In this document: in pieces, positions 1-6,849 of the stretch
How positions within the stretch are numbered: the stretch's first letter is position 1
Layout of the letters: each line of letters starts with the position of its first letter
NCBI GenBank assembly: GCA_947475795.1
Contig: CANJOX010000139.1
Span: 1-8,169 of the forward strand
Direction of reading: 5' to 3'
DNA: 8,169 bases
Source: Gemmatimonadota bacterium
GTDB lineage: Bacteria; Gemmatimonadota; Gemmatimonadetes; Gemmatimonadales; Gemmatimonadaceae
Notes under the pieces: model-generated
Seen by the model: the letters and a program-made list of their open reading frames with translations, nothing else
Told to the model about the DNA's origin: nothing
Database searches by the model: none
Program-made: the position numbers and the translations under genes

Positions 1-2009
1 AGTTCGAAGAGTAACGCCGCCGTGTGCTGATTAAACACGTTCGTTGCGTAGTCGGCGATCACGTCCCGTCCGGCTCCGCCGTACTCGGCCAGCAGCCCGA
101 GATGGCCGGTGAGCAGCGGCAGGTCGAGGGCGAGCCACTTGTCGAGGCGCCGCCGTTCTTCCGGACGCACGATCGTGGGCGTGCGCAGACGCAGGGTGAT
201 CCCGGCGGCGGTAAGTTCGTCGCGCAACGCGGCCACACGGGCCAGGGGCGGCGTGGGATGGCGCAGGAACGGATCGAGCACGATTTCCGTGGCCCCGGCG
301 GCGGCCGCCTCGCGCGCCGTCTCGACATCGCACACAACGACGCGCAGCGCGAACCGGGCATCGGTGTTCGTGGAGGGGGCCGCGGACGCGATGTGCCCAA
401 CGACCTCCGTGATGCGGGCGCTCCGCACGGCCTCATCGCTCTGGCGCGCCCAGCCAAGCTGCTCCTCGAGCTGGGCGACGGCATCCTGTCGAATCCGATT
501 GAGCTCGCTCACCGGGAGGAACAAGCCGTCGCCGAGCGCCGCCACGTCGACGGTTCCCAGCTTGAAGGCCGTACCGCCGAGCCGCCCCAGCTGCTCACGC
601 AACTGCGGGACATCGAGCGAACGCTTGCTGGCAACGCTGAGCGGCACGTCACCACGCACGGTGAGTTCCATGTCGCCGCACGTCCAGATTGTCTTGAGCG
701 GACCACCGCTGTGGCCGAACACCCGCACATCGACGCGCATCGCGCCGACGCGCTCGGGAACGGCCACCTTCGCGAACGATTCCTGCGCCTGTTGCAGCAG
801 CGTGGCGTCACTCGTGCGCACGACGCGCCATCCGGCGGGGACCTTCGCTCGCGGCTGGCTGAGGCGGACCGTCACGACCTGCCGATGCGTCCCGTTCCGC
901 GTCCACACGGCGCGCACACCCTGCACCGTGCCCCCCATCGTGGCCGACGACGTCAACTCGGGTGCTTCGAAGCCGAGCCCATCACCGACCGCAACGACAT
1001 GCGTGGTCTCGACGATCAGGTCAGTGCCCTCGAGTCCCACCACAGTGCCGATCGGCAATCCACGATTGTCGGGCTGCGTCCGGGTGATGTACTCACGCCC
1101 GGCGCGGCCCCCGTACATGCCCCCGGTGTTGCCACGGCTGAAGATCTGGACCAGCGGCTCGACTTCGTCGATGGACGGAGCGAGGGCGCGCTCACCGCGC
1201 GCCAGTGCGTCGAGCCAGCCGCGATAGGCCTTGGTCACCGTGGCGACGTACTCGGGCTTCTTCTTGCGTCCCTCGACCTTGAGGCAGCCGATGCCAAGCT
1301 CCGCCAACTGCGCGAGATGATCGTGGGCGGCGAGATCCTTCGCCGAGATCAGGTAGCCGCTATCGAGCGTCGCCCCCGATGCGTCGTCGGTAAGTGTGTA
1401 ATCCTTGCGGCACGACTGCGCGCAGGAGCCACGATTCGCCGACCGCTCGCTGATCATCCCGGACATGAAGCACTGCCCTGAGTACGAAATGCACAGGGCA
1501 CCGTGCACGAACGTTTCGAGCCCGAGCCCCGGCACCGCCTCGCGGATCGCGCGGATGTCTTCGAGCGTATTCTCGCGTGCCAGCACCACGCGCTCGACGC
1601 CGAGGCGCTGCATCACGCGGGCACCGGTGGCATCGTGCACCGTCATCTGCGTGGAGCCGTGAACCTCAAGCTGCGGATACACCTGCTGAATGAGCCGCAC
1701 GACGCCGAGATCCTGCACGATCGCAGCGTCGATCCCCCGGTCGATACAGGCGCCCAGATACGTAAGCGCCTCTTCGAGCTCGTCCGGCTTGATCAGCACG
1801 TTGAACGTGAGATACACCCGCGCGCCGCGCGCATGGGCCACCGCGCAGGCCAGCGCCAGCTCATCGAGCGAGAGCTGCGCCCCCTCATCGCGGGCATTGT
1901 ACATCGACGCCCCCAGATACACCGCGTTGGCGCCATTGGCGACGGCGGCACGGACGGCATCAAGGGTGCCGGCCGGGGCGAGCAATTCGGGAACGGGTTG
2001 GCGTGACAT
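1..2009 (-). CDS. U32-family protein with DUF3656-type C-terminal half, RlhA-like (3' end cut by window)
   Basis: The frame is open from ATG at 2009 to the left edge: 669 codons with no stop, checked codon by codon, and the stop lies outside. The start MSRQPVPELLAPAG is the usual U32 opening (ELLAPAG). Around residues 166-202 is the family signature, FVHGALC..SYSGQC followed by SANRGSCAQSCR, giving Cys173, Cys180, Cys196 and Cys200; Cys242 lies in GCLKVEGR. U32 members such as UbiU/UbiV carry a 4Fe-4S cluster on such cysteines, and RlhA/TrhP hydroxylate 23S rRNA or tRNA. By recall, the cysteine region and length resemble E. coli RlhA (23S rRNA C2501 hydroxylation), so an RNA-hydroxylation role is the best inference; older annotations say 'collagenase-like peptidase'. 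Residues from about 370 fit the DUF3656 half; the visible end (DYATNVFNQHTA) looks like the beginning of a further repeat-like segment. No Shine-Dalgarno is visible before the ATG; a candidate -10 lies six bases upstream. Family call is sure, exact substrate is not. Confidence 0.9.
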   Translation of the reverse strand, partial: MSRQPVPELLAPAGTLDAVRAAVANGANAVYLGASMYNARDEGAQLSLDELALACAVAHARGARVYLTFNVLIKPDELEEALTYLGACIDRGIDAAIVQDLGVVRLIQQVYPQLEVHGSTQMTVHDATGARVMQRLGVERVVLARENTLEDIRAIREAVPGLGLETFVHGALCISYSGQCFMSGMISERSANRGSCAQSCRKDYTLTDDASGATLDSGYLISAKDLAAHDHLAQLAELGIGCLKVEGRKKKPEYVATVTKAYRGWLDALARGERALAPSIDEVEPLVQIFSRGNTGGMYGGRAGREYITRTQPDNRGLPIGTVVGLEGTDLIVETTHVVAVGDGLGFEAPELTSSATMGGTVQGVRAVWTRNGTHRQVVTVRLSQPRAKVPAGWRVVRTSDATLLQQAQESFAKVAVPERVGAMRVDVRVFGHSGGPLKTIWTCGDMELTVRGDVPLSVASKRSLDVPQLREQLGRLGGTAFKLGTVDVAALGDGLFLPVSELNRIRQDAVAQLEEQLGWARQSDEAVRSARITEVVGHIASAAPSTNTDARFALRVVVCDVETAREAAAAGATEIVLDPFLRHPTPPLARVAALRDELTAAGITLRLRTPTIVRPEERRRLDKWLALDLPLLTGHLGLLAEYGGAGRDVIADYATNVFNQHTAALLFE

Positions 2010-2015
2010 ACAGGG

Positions 2016-2041
2016 AATCTACACACGGTCATGACCGCCAA
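2016..2041 (-). promoter_or_regulatory. candidate leaderless promoter of the U32 gene
   Basis: Read on the minus strand, TAGATT (2021-2016) lies exactly six bases before the ATG at 2009, with no Shine-Dalgarno in between. Transcription would then start at or next to the A of the ATG. A TTGGCG (2041-2036) could be a -35 box, but the 14-base spacer is short. The same TANNNT-N6-ATG geometry is seen before the methyltransferase. This is inferred from position and sequence only. Confidence 0.3.
2026..2037. repeat. perfect 12-base palindrome, possible operator
   Basis: CGGTCATGACCG is a perfect palindrome that begins 17 bases upstream of the U32 start codon, within the spacer of the candidate promoter. 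A dimeric repressor or activator site would fit this position. A single 12-base palindrome in GC-rich DNA can also arise by chance, and no regulator gene is in the window. Confidence 0.3.
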
Positions 2042-2044
2042 CCC

Positions 2045-2065
2045 GGCATCCGGCAGCCGGACGCC
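2045..2065 (-). terminator. candidate hairpin terminator after the five-gene cluster
   Basis: GGC-A-TCCGGC-A-GCCGGA-C-GCC forms an almost perfect GC-rich hairpin (one A/C mismatch, very short loop). It lies 24 bases past the stop codon of the small membrane protein and before the U32 start. There is no clear U-tract after it on the minus strand, so intrinsic termination is uncertain; it may instead protect the 3' end of the mRNA. Confidence 0.35.
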
Positions 2066-2088
2066 ACGAATCACGCCACCCAACCCGA

Positions 2089-2241
2089 TTACGACTTCCG
2101 CAGCCGCTCCACCAGACGGAGCAGCAGCGCCCCGGCCAGACAGGCGATGCCCACCCAGCGCACCCAGTCCGTGCCGGTGCGCAGGGCGAAAATAAAGGCC
2201 ATCACCCCCGCCCCGATCAGGGCGATCCGCAGAGCGATCAT
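2089..2241 (-). CDS. small two-helix membrane protein, 50 aa
   Basis: An ATG at 2241 opens a 50-codon frame ending in TAA at 2089. The ATG overlaps the TGA of the upstream gene as ATGA (2241-2238), the classic layout for translational coupling, so no Shine-Dalgarno is needed. The protein has two hydrophobic stretches, about residues 2-20 (IALRIALIGAGVMAFIFAL) and 29-43 (WVGIACLAGALLL), joined by a short polar turn (RTGTDW). It ends in a basic tail (RLVERLRKS), which suggests a hairpin in the inner membrane with the tail in the cytoplasm. I do not recognise a family and it has no catalytic motif. Being last in a metabolic operon, it might be a membrane anchor or simply a conserved hypothetical. 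Support comes from the overlap, the coherent hydrophobicity and the lack of any alternative gene here. Confidence 0.65.
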   Translation of the reverse strand: MIALRIALIGAGVMAFIFALRTGTDWVRWVGIACLAGALLLRLVERLRKS

Positions 2242-2591
2242 CGGAAGGCGGGGAGTCCGGCGGCGGTGGCCTCGTCGTCCGGCACGTCGATCACCATACG
2301 CAGCAAGGCTGTCGAATACACCTTGCCCTGGGCATCGGTCTTGAGCGAGAGGGTGCCCCCACCATCAAGCGCGCCGTGCAACAGAAAGTTGAGGGCGTGA
2401 AGATTGGGGAGTTCAAACCGGTCAACGCCACCATGGATCTGACCGGCGAAATGCTGCGCGACCCGGTCGCTGGTGACGTACGTCACGAGGACCGGATACC
2501 ACGCGGGCCTGAGAGCGATGACGCCGACGTTGGCGGTGTCACCTTTGTCGCCGCTGCGGGCATGGGCGATATCAAGTAAGCGAATGCGCAT
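2238..2591 (-). CDS. AtuA-like small-domain protein (AtuA-related, ferredoxin-like fold), 117 aa
   Basis: The protein begins MRIRLLDIAHARSGDKGD and continues TANVGV, the opening of the small domain found at the C-terminus of fused AtuA proteins or as a separate partner next to them. The motif ARSGDKGD (11-18) and the later HGGVDRFELPNLHALNFLL stretch (about residues 53-71) are typical. The biochemical role of this domain is not established; it is known from acyclic terpene (citronellol/geraniol) and related acyl-CoA pathways. It starts at ATG 2591, five bases after the TAA of the AtuA gene. GGAG embedded in the last AtuA codons, eight bases before the ATG, serves as ribosome binding site. Its TGA overlaps the start of the 50-residue membrane protein. 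It most likely forms a two-chain AtuA with its upstream neighbour. Confidence 0.85.
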   Translation of the reverse strand: MRIRLLDIAHARSGDKGDTANVGVIALRPAWYPVLVTYVTSDRVAQHFAGQIHGGVDRFELPNLHALNFLLHGALDGGGTLSLKTDAQGKVYSTALLRMVIDVPDDEATAAGLPAFR

Positions 2592-2596
2592 GCCCG

Positions 2597-3967
2597 TTAC
2601 TCCACGATGCGAACGGCGGTGGACACAGCTCGCTTGTCGAGCAGCGCAGGCCAGTAGGCCACGATCTCTTCAACCTTGGGGCGTCCACCGGCGAAGCCGG
2701 TCACGCTGGGCGGCCCGTTCAACACCAGCGGCACGATCTCGCGCGTAAAGCGCTCGATGTCGGCGCGATTCTCACCGCGCACGCCGATACGGAACATCAC
2801 TTCTGGTGCGTCATGTCCGTCGCCGGCCAACGCGCCGTGCGTCGATGTCGCGCCGACGAACTCGGTGAGTACCTGATCGAACTTGAGGCCGAGGTTGTCG
2901 AGACGCTCGCGCAGAATGCGGTCCGCCATCTGCGCCTTTTCCATGGCGTCGGGCCACGAGTACACGAGCGAACCAACGGCCTTGTAGCCCGCGCGATACG
3001 CGATCGACACCTTGAGAAACGGTGTCGGCGGACCACCGGTGATGCCGTGCACACGCACGCGGTTCTCGCCGTCGGGCGCGAGCTGGATGCTCGTGAAGTC
3101 GGCGACCACATCGGGCGTGATGTAGGCGTGCGGATCGCCCATTTCGTAGACCAACTGCTCCGTCACACTGGGGACGCTCACACGCCCACCCGTGCCGACG
3201 TGCTTCGTAATCACGAACGTTCCGTCTTCGGAGGCCTCGGCGATGGGATACCCGACATTGGCCATATCGGGAATCGTGCGCCACTCGTGCATGCAGTTGC
3301 CACCGGAGGACTGCGCGCCGCATTCGAGGATGTGCCCGGCGATGATGCCCGACGCCATCTTGTCCCAGTCGTCGGCCGCCCAGCCAAACTCGTGCCGCAA
3401 CGGGGCCATGGTGAGCGCGGTATCGGTGCTGCGGCCGATTACGACGACATTCGCGCCGAGTGCCAGCGCCTCCACGATCGGCTCGGACCCGATGTAGGCG
3501 TTGGCCGACATCACCCGGTCGCGGATGGTCGACAGCGGCGCCCCGGTGTCCATGTTCTTGAGCTCGTGGCCGTCTGCCATGAGTTCGTCGAGACGCGCGA
3601 GGATGTCGTCGCCCGTCACCACGCCGATGCGGATCTTGCCGCGCACGCCGTGCTTCGAGGCCGCCTCGAGCAAGGCCTCGGCACAGGCCACGGGATTCAC
3701 GCCGCCAGCATTGGCGATCACCTTCACCCCACGGTCGGCCACGGCTGGAAAGACACTCTCCATCGCCCCGATGAAGTCACGCGCGTATCCCATCCGTGGG
3801 TCGCGTTCCTTCTGCTTCTGCAGAATGGACATCGTGACTTCGGCGAGATAGTCGAGCATCAGGTAATCCACCTGACCGCCCTCCACTTGGCGGCGCGGCG
3901 CTTCGAGCCAGTCGCCCCAGAAGCCCTGACCGCTGGCCACGCGTACCACGCGCGATGAATCGGACAT
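2597..3967 (-). CDS. AtuA/DUF1446 family protein (acyclic terpene utilisation AtuA-type), 456 aa
   Basis: The N-terminus contains ASGQGFWGDW (11-20), a DYLMLDYLAEVTMSIL stretch (about 34-49) and NAGGVNP (86-92), all characteristic of the DUF1446/AtuA core. AtuA is required for growth on citronellol/geraniol in Pseudomonas, but its reaction is not settled; members are regularly found beside acyl-CoA carboxylase genes, as here. The chosen start is ATG at 3967, which shares one base with the TGA of the carboxyltransferase gene (TGATG). It has GGAG at 3976-3973, five bases upstream. An in-frame TTG one codon earlier would sit only two bases from the GGAG and is less likely. The length matches the core without the small C-terminal domain, which is supplied by the next gene. 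It is probably cytoplasmic; no signal peptide or membrane segment is seen. The substrate is unknown. Confidence 0.88.
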   Translation of the reverse strand: MSDSSRVVRVASGQGFWGDWLEAPRRQVEGGQVDYLMLDYLAEVTMSILQKQKERDPRMGYARDFIGAMESVFPAVADRGVKVIANAGGVNPVACAEALLEAASKHGVRGKIRIGVVTGDDILARLDELMADGHELKNMDTGAPLSTIRDRVMSANAYIGSEPIVEALALGANVVVIGRSTDTALTMAPLRHEFGWAADDWDKMASGIIAGHILECGAQSSGGNCMHEWRTIPDMANVGYPIAEASEDGTFVITKHVGTGGRVSVPSVTEQLVYEMGDPHAYITPDVVADFTSIQLAPDGENRVRVHGITGGPPTPFLKVSIAYRAGYKAVGSLVYSWPDAMEKAQMADRILRERLDNLGLKFDQVLTEFVGATSTHGALAGDGHDAPEVMFRIGVRGENRADIERFTREIVPLVLNGPPSVTGFAGGRPKVEEIVAYWPALLDKRAVSTAVRIVE

Positions 3968-5601
3968 CAATACTCCGTGCCGGGAACCGGCGCGCCGTAG
4001 GTCGGCATGGGGGGCAGAACGAAAGCACCAAGATGCGGACCGGGATTCTGGGCCGCCGCACGCAGCGCAAGCGCCAGCATCGTGCGGGTGTCTTCGGGAT
4101 AGCAGATCGCATCGACGAAGCCGCGTGCGGCGGCGTAACGTGCGTCGAGTTGCTCTTCGTAGTCAGCCCGCATCTGGGCGGCCGACTCGAGCACCTCCGG
4201 CGAGGGTTCGCCCCCCGCCTTCTTGGCGGCGTCGAGCGTGGGGCCATGCACCGCACCGACGGCGGCCTCACCCTCCATTACCGCCATCCGACCGGTGGGC
4301 CAGCTCAGGATGAAGTCGGGATCGAAGCCCTGCCCCGCCATCGCGTAGTACCCGGCGCCGCTCGCGTGATTGACCGTGAGCACGATCTTAGGGACGCGCG
4401 CGCAGGCCATGGCCTCCACGAAACGTGCACCGGCGCGGATGATCCCCTCATGCTCGGCATCGGGACCCACCATGAATCCGGACACGTCCTGCACGAAGAC
4501 GATGGGAATGCCCTGACGGTCGCACCGTTCGATGAAGTACGCGACTTTCTCCGCACTCTCGGCGTAGATGATGCCGCCGAAGCGCGGGCGCTCCCCGGCA
4601 CGTCCCTTGATGAGGCCGCGCTGGTTGGCCACGATCCCCACCGGAATCCCTTCAATCCGCGCATCGCCGCAGATCATCTCCTTGGCGAGGTTCGGCTGGA
4701 ACTCATCGATCACGCCATCATCAAGCACGGCCTTGAGCACCGTGTGCATGTCGTACGACATCCGATGATCGGCAGGGAGCACGTCGTACAGCGTGGATGG
4801 CGGTTCGGCCGGCGGCCGGTACGTGGCCGGTATGCGGCGCACCGGCTGCGGCAGGCGCGCCACGAGTTCGCGCAGCTTGTCGAGGCACTGGGCGTCATCG
4901 TCGAGGGCGTAGTGCGCAACCCCGGAGACTTCCGTGTGCGTGATGGCGCCGCCGAGTGTTTCCCCGTCCACCGACTGGCCGGTGGCCCCCTTCACGAGGT
5001 TCGGGCCGCCGAGTCCCATGAACGACGTGCCCTTGACCATCAGAATCACGTCGCTGAGCGCCGGGAGATAGGCCCCGCCGGCGACGCACTGCCCCATGAC
5101 CGCCGAGAACTGCGGGATCCGCAGGTAGCGACGCATGATGGAGTTGTAGTAGAAAATCCGCGCGGCGCCGTACTGCCCGGGGAACACGCCCCCTTGATAC
5201 GGGAGGTTCACGCCGGCGGAATCCACGAGATAGATGATCGGGATCCGGCAGCGCATGGCGACTTCCTGCGCGCGCAGGATTTTCGTGATCGTCTCCGGCC
5301 ACCACGAGCCGGCTTTGACCGTGGCGTCGTTGGCCACCACGACCACCTCACGGCCATCCACGATGGCGATGCCGGTGATGACGCCGGCCGCTGGTGCCTG
5401 ACCATCGTAGCGGTCATGCGCAACCAGCAATCCGACCTCAAGGAACGGGGTGCCGGGATCAGCCAGACGCTCGACCCGCTCTCGCGCGGTGAGTTTCCCC
5501 TGCTTGTGCTGCCGTTCGATCTTGTCGGGTCCGCCACCGAGCCGGAGCCGGGCTTCCAGCGCGCGGACATCGGCGGCGAGTTGGCGCAGGCGGCCGCTCA
5601 C
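3967..5601 (-). CDS. acyl-CoA carboxylase, carboxyltransferase (beta) subunit, 544 aa
   Basis: This is the carboxyltransferase half of a biotin-dependent acyl-CoA carboxylase (propionyl-, methylcrotonyl- or geranyl-CoA type). It moves CO2 from carboxybiotin to the acyl-CoA. The N-terminal crotonase-like domain (about 30-270) has [21 protein letters not shown] (172-180, first oxyanion hole) and GLGGP (196-200). The C-terminal domain (about 290-530) has DVSGFMVG (372-379), [10 protein letters not shown] (414-423, second oxyanion hole) and [13 protein letters not shown] (433-445). The C-terminus GAPVPGTEY is intact. I choose GTG at 5601, which overlaps the preceding TGA as GTGA and fits the coupled style of the cluster; AGGA stands three bases before it. 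A GTG at 5631 would add ten residues. The GGP motif and the AtuA neighbour lean towards a methylcrotonyl/geranyl-type enzyme, while the neighbouring mutase subunit leans towards propionyl-CoA. No biotin carboxylase subunit is in the window. Confidence 0.93.
   Translation of the reverse strand: MSGRLRQLAADVRALEARLRLGGGPDKIERQHKQGKLTARERVERLADPGTPFLEVGLLVAHDRYDGQAPAAGVITGIAIVDGREVVVVANDATVKAGSWWPETITKILRAQEVAMRCRIPIIYLVDSAGVNLPYQGGVFPGQYGAARIFYYNSIMRRYLRIPQFSAVMGQCVAGGAYLPALSDVILMVKGTSFMGLGGPNLVKGATGQSVDGETLGGAITHTEVSGVAHYALDDDAQCLDKLRELVARLPQPVRRIPATYRPPAEPPSTLYDVLPADHRMSYDMHTVLKAVLDDGVIDEFQPNLAKEMICGDARIEGIPVGIVANQRGLIKGRAGERPRFGGIIYAESAEKVAYFIERCDRQGIPIVFVQDVSGFMVGPDAEHEGIIRAGARFVEAMACARVPKIVLTVNHASGAGYYAMAGQGFDPDFILSWPTGRMAVMEGEAAVGAVHGPTLDAAKKAGGEPSPEVLESAAQMRADYEEQLDARYAAARGFVDAICYPEDTRTMLALALRAAAQNPGPHLGAFVLPPMPTYGAPVPGTEY
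3973..3976 (-). promoter_or_regulatory. ribosome binding site deciding the AtuA start
   Basis: GGAG on the minus strand with a five-base spacer to ATG 3967 lies inside the last codons of the carboxyltransferase gene. It favours this ATG over the adjacent TTG at 3970. Confidence 0.6.
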
Positions 5602-6011
5602 GCGTCCTGCTGCGGGCGGGCCGCAAACCACGCGCGGATGTAATCCACCAGATCCTGCGTGCTCGTGCCGGGGCCGAACAACCGCGCCACGCCACGTTGC
5701 TGGAGGGCATCCATGTCTTCTTTGGGGATGATGCCCCCGCCGGTGAGCAGGATGTCGTCGCGTCCGGCGTCCACGAGCAGGTCACGGACGCGAGGGAACA
5801 GCGTCATGTGGGCGCCACTCAGGATCGAGAGGCCGACGACGTCGACGTCCTCCTGAATCGCGGCCGTGGCGATCATCTCGGGGGTTTGATGCAGGCCAGT
5901 ATAGATCACTTCCATGCCGGCGTCACGGAGCGCGGCGGCCACTACCTTGGCGCCGCGATCATGGCCGTCGAGGCCGGGCTTGGCCACGAGCACGCGAATG
6001 GGTCGGGTCAT
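5598..6011 (-). CDS. cobalamin-binding small subunit of methylmalonyl-CoA-mutase-type enzyme, 137 aa
   Basis: This is a stand-alone B12-binding Rossmann domain equal to the C-terminal domain of methylmalonyl-CoA mutase. The full base-off/His-on signature is present: DGHDRG (Asp15-x-His17-x-x-Gly20, His17 being the lower cobalt ligand), SIL (62-64) and GGG (91-93). The N-terminus [18 protein letters not shown] is the standard family start, which supports the ATG at 6011. The partner is a large catalytic chain lacking this domain, and the partial gene at 7392-8169 ends without one. Together they would convert methylmalonyl-CoA to succinyl-CoA or rearrange a related branched acyl-CoA. No Shine-Dalgarno is visible before the ATG; the minus strand here reads CCTCCG instead. 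Its TGA overlaps the GTG of the carboxyltransferase gene, making it first of the coupled five-gene cluster. Isobutyryl-CoA or other acyl-CoA mutase small subunits look the same, so specificity is open. Confidence 0.92.
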   Translation of the reverse strand: MTRPIRVLVAKPGLDGHDRGAKVVAAALRDAGMEVIYTGLHQTPEMIATAAIQEDVDVVGLSILSGAHMTLFPRVRDLLVDAGRDDILLTGGGIIPKEDMDALQQRGVARLFGPGTSTQDLVDYIRAWFAARPQQDA

Positions 6012-6022
6012 CGGAGGACGAA

Positions 6023-6035
6023 CGGGAGATTCCCG
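6023..6035. repeat. short inverted repeat before the B12-subunit gene
   Basis: CGGGA-GAT-TCCCG is a five-base stem with a three-base loop, and the right arm runs into the palindrome TCCCGGGA (6031-6038). It lies 11 bases upstream of the start codon of the B12-binding subunit, where a hairpin in the mRNA leader could affect translation. It could also be chance in GC-rich DNA. Confidence 0.25.
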
Positions 6036-6044
6036 GGAGTCGGG

Positions 6045-6076
6045 TACCGCCGCAGCGAGGATGCCGCGCGGCGGTA
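6045..6076. terminator. nine-base perfect inverted repeat between methyltransferase and B12-subunit genes
   Basis: TACCGCCGC (6045-6053) and GCGGCGGTA (6068-6076) are exact reverse complements with a 14-base loop. They lie 11 bases after the methyltransferase stop and 33 bases before the B12-subunit start. No T-tract follows on either strand, so this is either a terminator or attenuator for the methyltransferase transcript, a leader structure of the downstream operon, or an operator. Its position makes it the likely boundary between the two transcription units. Confidence 0.4.
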
Positions 6077-6087
6077 GGGGAAGTTAC

Positions 6088-6843
6088 TCACCCGTCCTTA
6101 CGCGCCACCAGCAGCATTTCGCTGGATTTCCTTGTGAGCGGACGCTCAGTCCAAGCATCGAACGCCTGCTCGACCACCAGGCCGACTTCCTGCATCCGCG
6201 AGGCCAACTCGGAGGCGCTGTACAGCCGGATGCGGTGGGTGCGCTCGCCCTCGCCACCCGGGCCACGCCACGTGGACGTAATCTCGAGAAAGCCGGACAG
6301 CGGATCAAACCGGCGCTCCTGCCCGAAGACGGTGCCGTCCGCCGTGCTCCACCAGTCGCGCGACAGGAAGCGCGCCATGACACCGTCGCGACTGCCGCCG
6401 TGCCAGATGAGGACCCCCCCGGGCTTGAGCACGCGCGCAAACTGCGCCAGCACTTTCCGGTCGTCGGCGGGGCTATCAAAAAAGCCGAATGAGGTAAACA
6501 GGTTGACGACGGCGTCAAATCGCCCCGTCCACTTGGCGGGCAGCGCGCGCATGTCCCCCTGCGTGTACCGCAGGGTCCGGCCGCTCCCGCGCCGGCGGGC
6601 GACCTCGAGCAGCGGCTCCGAGTAATCCAGACCGTCCACGTTGAAGCCGGCTTCGGCCAGCAAGTGGGCATGACGGCCCTGTCCGCAGGGGCAATCGAGC
6701 ACCCGCGCCCCGGCCGGCAATTCCAGAATCTCGAGCAGACGCGAGACTTCCCGGCGATCCGCAGCGAGATTGAAGAGGGGTTCGTACTCGTGGAGGTACT
6801 GCGCGTCGAAATGTGTCGTCCACCAGGGACTGGTCGTCTTCAT
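6088..6843 (-). CDS. class I SAM-dependent methyltransferase, 251 aa
   Basis: The protein has a Rossmann methyltransferase core. Motif I is VLDCPCGQGRHA (48-59), the acidic residue ending strand 2 is Asp73 in GLDYS, GDMR (96-99) contacts the adenine side, the motif IV region is FDAVVNLFTSFGFF (109-122), and ARVLKPGGVL (136-145) is the usual post-core motif. The N-terminal WWTTHFDAQYLHEYEPLF is a common lead-in of this methyltransferase group. The acceptor substrate cannot be read from the sequence; small molecules are more usual for this type than DNA or protein. The start at ATG 6843 lacks a Shine-Dalgarno, but a good -35/-10 pair ends six bases upstream, which suggests leaderless translation. 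It is divergent from the BLUF gene and separated by a 76-base spacer with an inverted repeat from the mutase/carboxylase cluster, so a shared pathway is not shown. Confidence 0.9.
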   Translation of the reverse strand: MKTTSPWWTTHFDAQYLHEYEPLFNLAADRREVSRLLEILELPAGARVLDCPCGQGRHAHLLAEAGFNVDGLDYSEPLLEVARRRGSGRTLRYTQGDMRALPAKWTGRFDAVVNLFTSFGFFDSPADDRKVLAQFARVLKPGGVLIWHGGSRDGVMARFLSRDWWSTADGTVFGQERRFDPLSGFLEITSTWRGPGGEGERTHRIRLYSASELASRMQEVGLVVEQAFDAWTERPLTRKSSEMLLVARKDG

Positions 6844-6849
6844 CCCGAC

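Noticed and set aside
109..1227. 372-codon plus-strand frame overlapping the U32 gene
   Set aside because: Low-complexity Ser/Arg/Pro-rich translation, as expected from an out-of-frame reading of GC-rich coding DNA.
24..1481. 485-codon plus-strand open frame opposite the U32 gene
   Set aside because: It is codon-aligned antisense to a well-recognised U32 protein. GC-rich codon use leaves few stops on the opposite strand; the translation is rich in Arg, His and Gly with no domain I recognise.
2813..3958. 381-codon plus-strand open frame opposite AtuA
   Set aside because: Same kind of codon-aligned mirror frame; the minus-strand AtuA protein is clearly the real gene.
5602..5631. Ten-residue longer carboxyltransferase from GTG 5631
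   Set aside because: It would overlap the B12-subunit gene by 34 bases and lacks a clear ribosome site, whereas GTG 5601 gives the 4-base GTGA overlap seen in the same style elsewhere in the cluster. Not fully excluded.
3955..5643. 562-codon plus-strand open frame opposite the carboxyltransferase gene
   Set aside because: Antisense shadow of a full-length, motif-complete carboxyltransferase; composition (Arg/His/Gly/Asp) is typical of a mirror frame and no domain is evident.
6012..6087. Cobalamin riboswitch before the B12-binding subunit
   Set aside because: The spacer is only 76 bases and I see no B12-box-like sequence; only simple hairpins are present.
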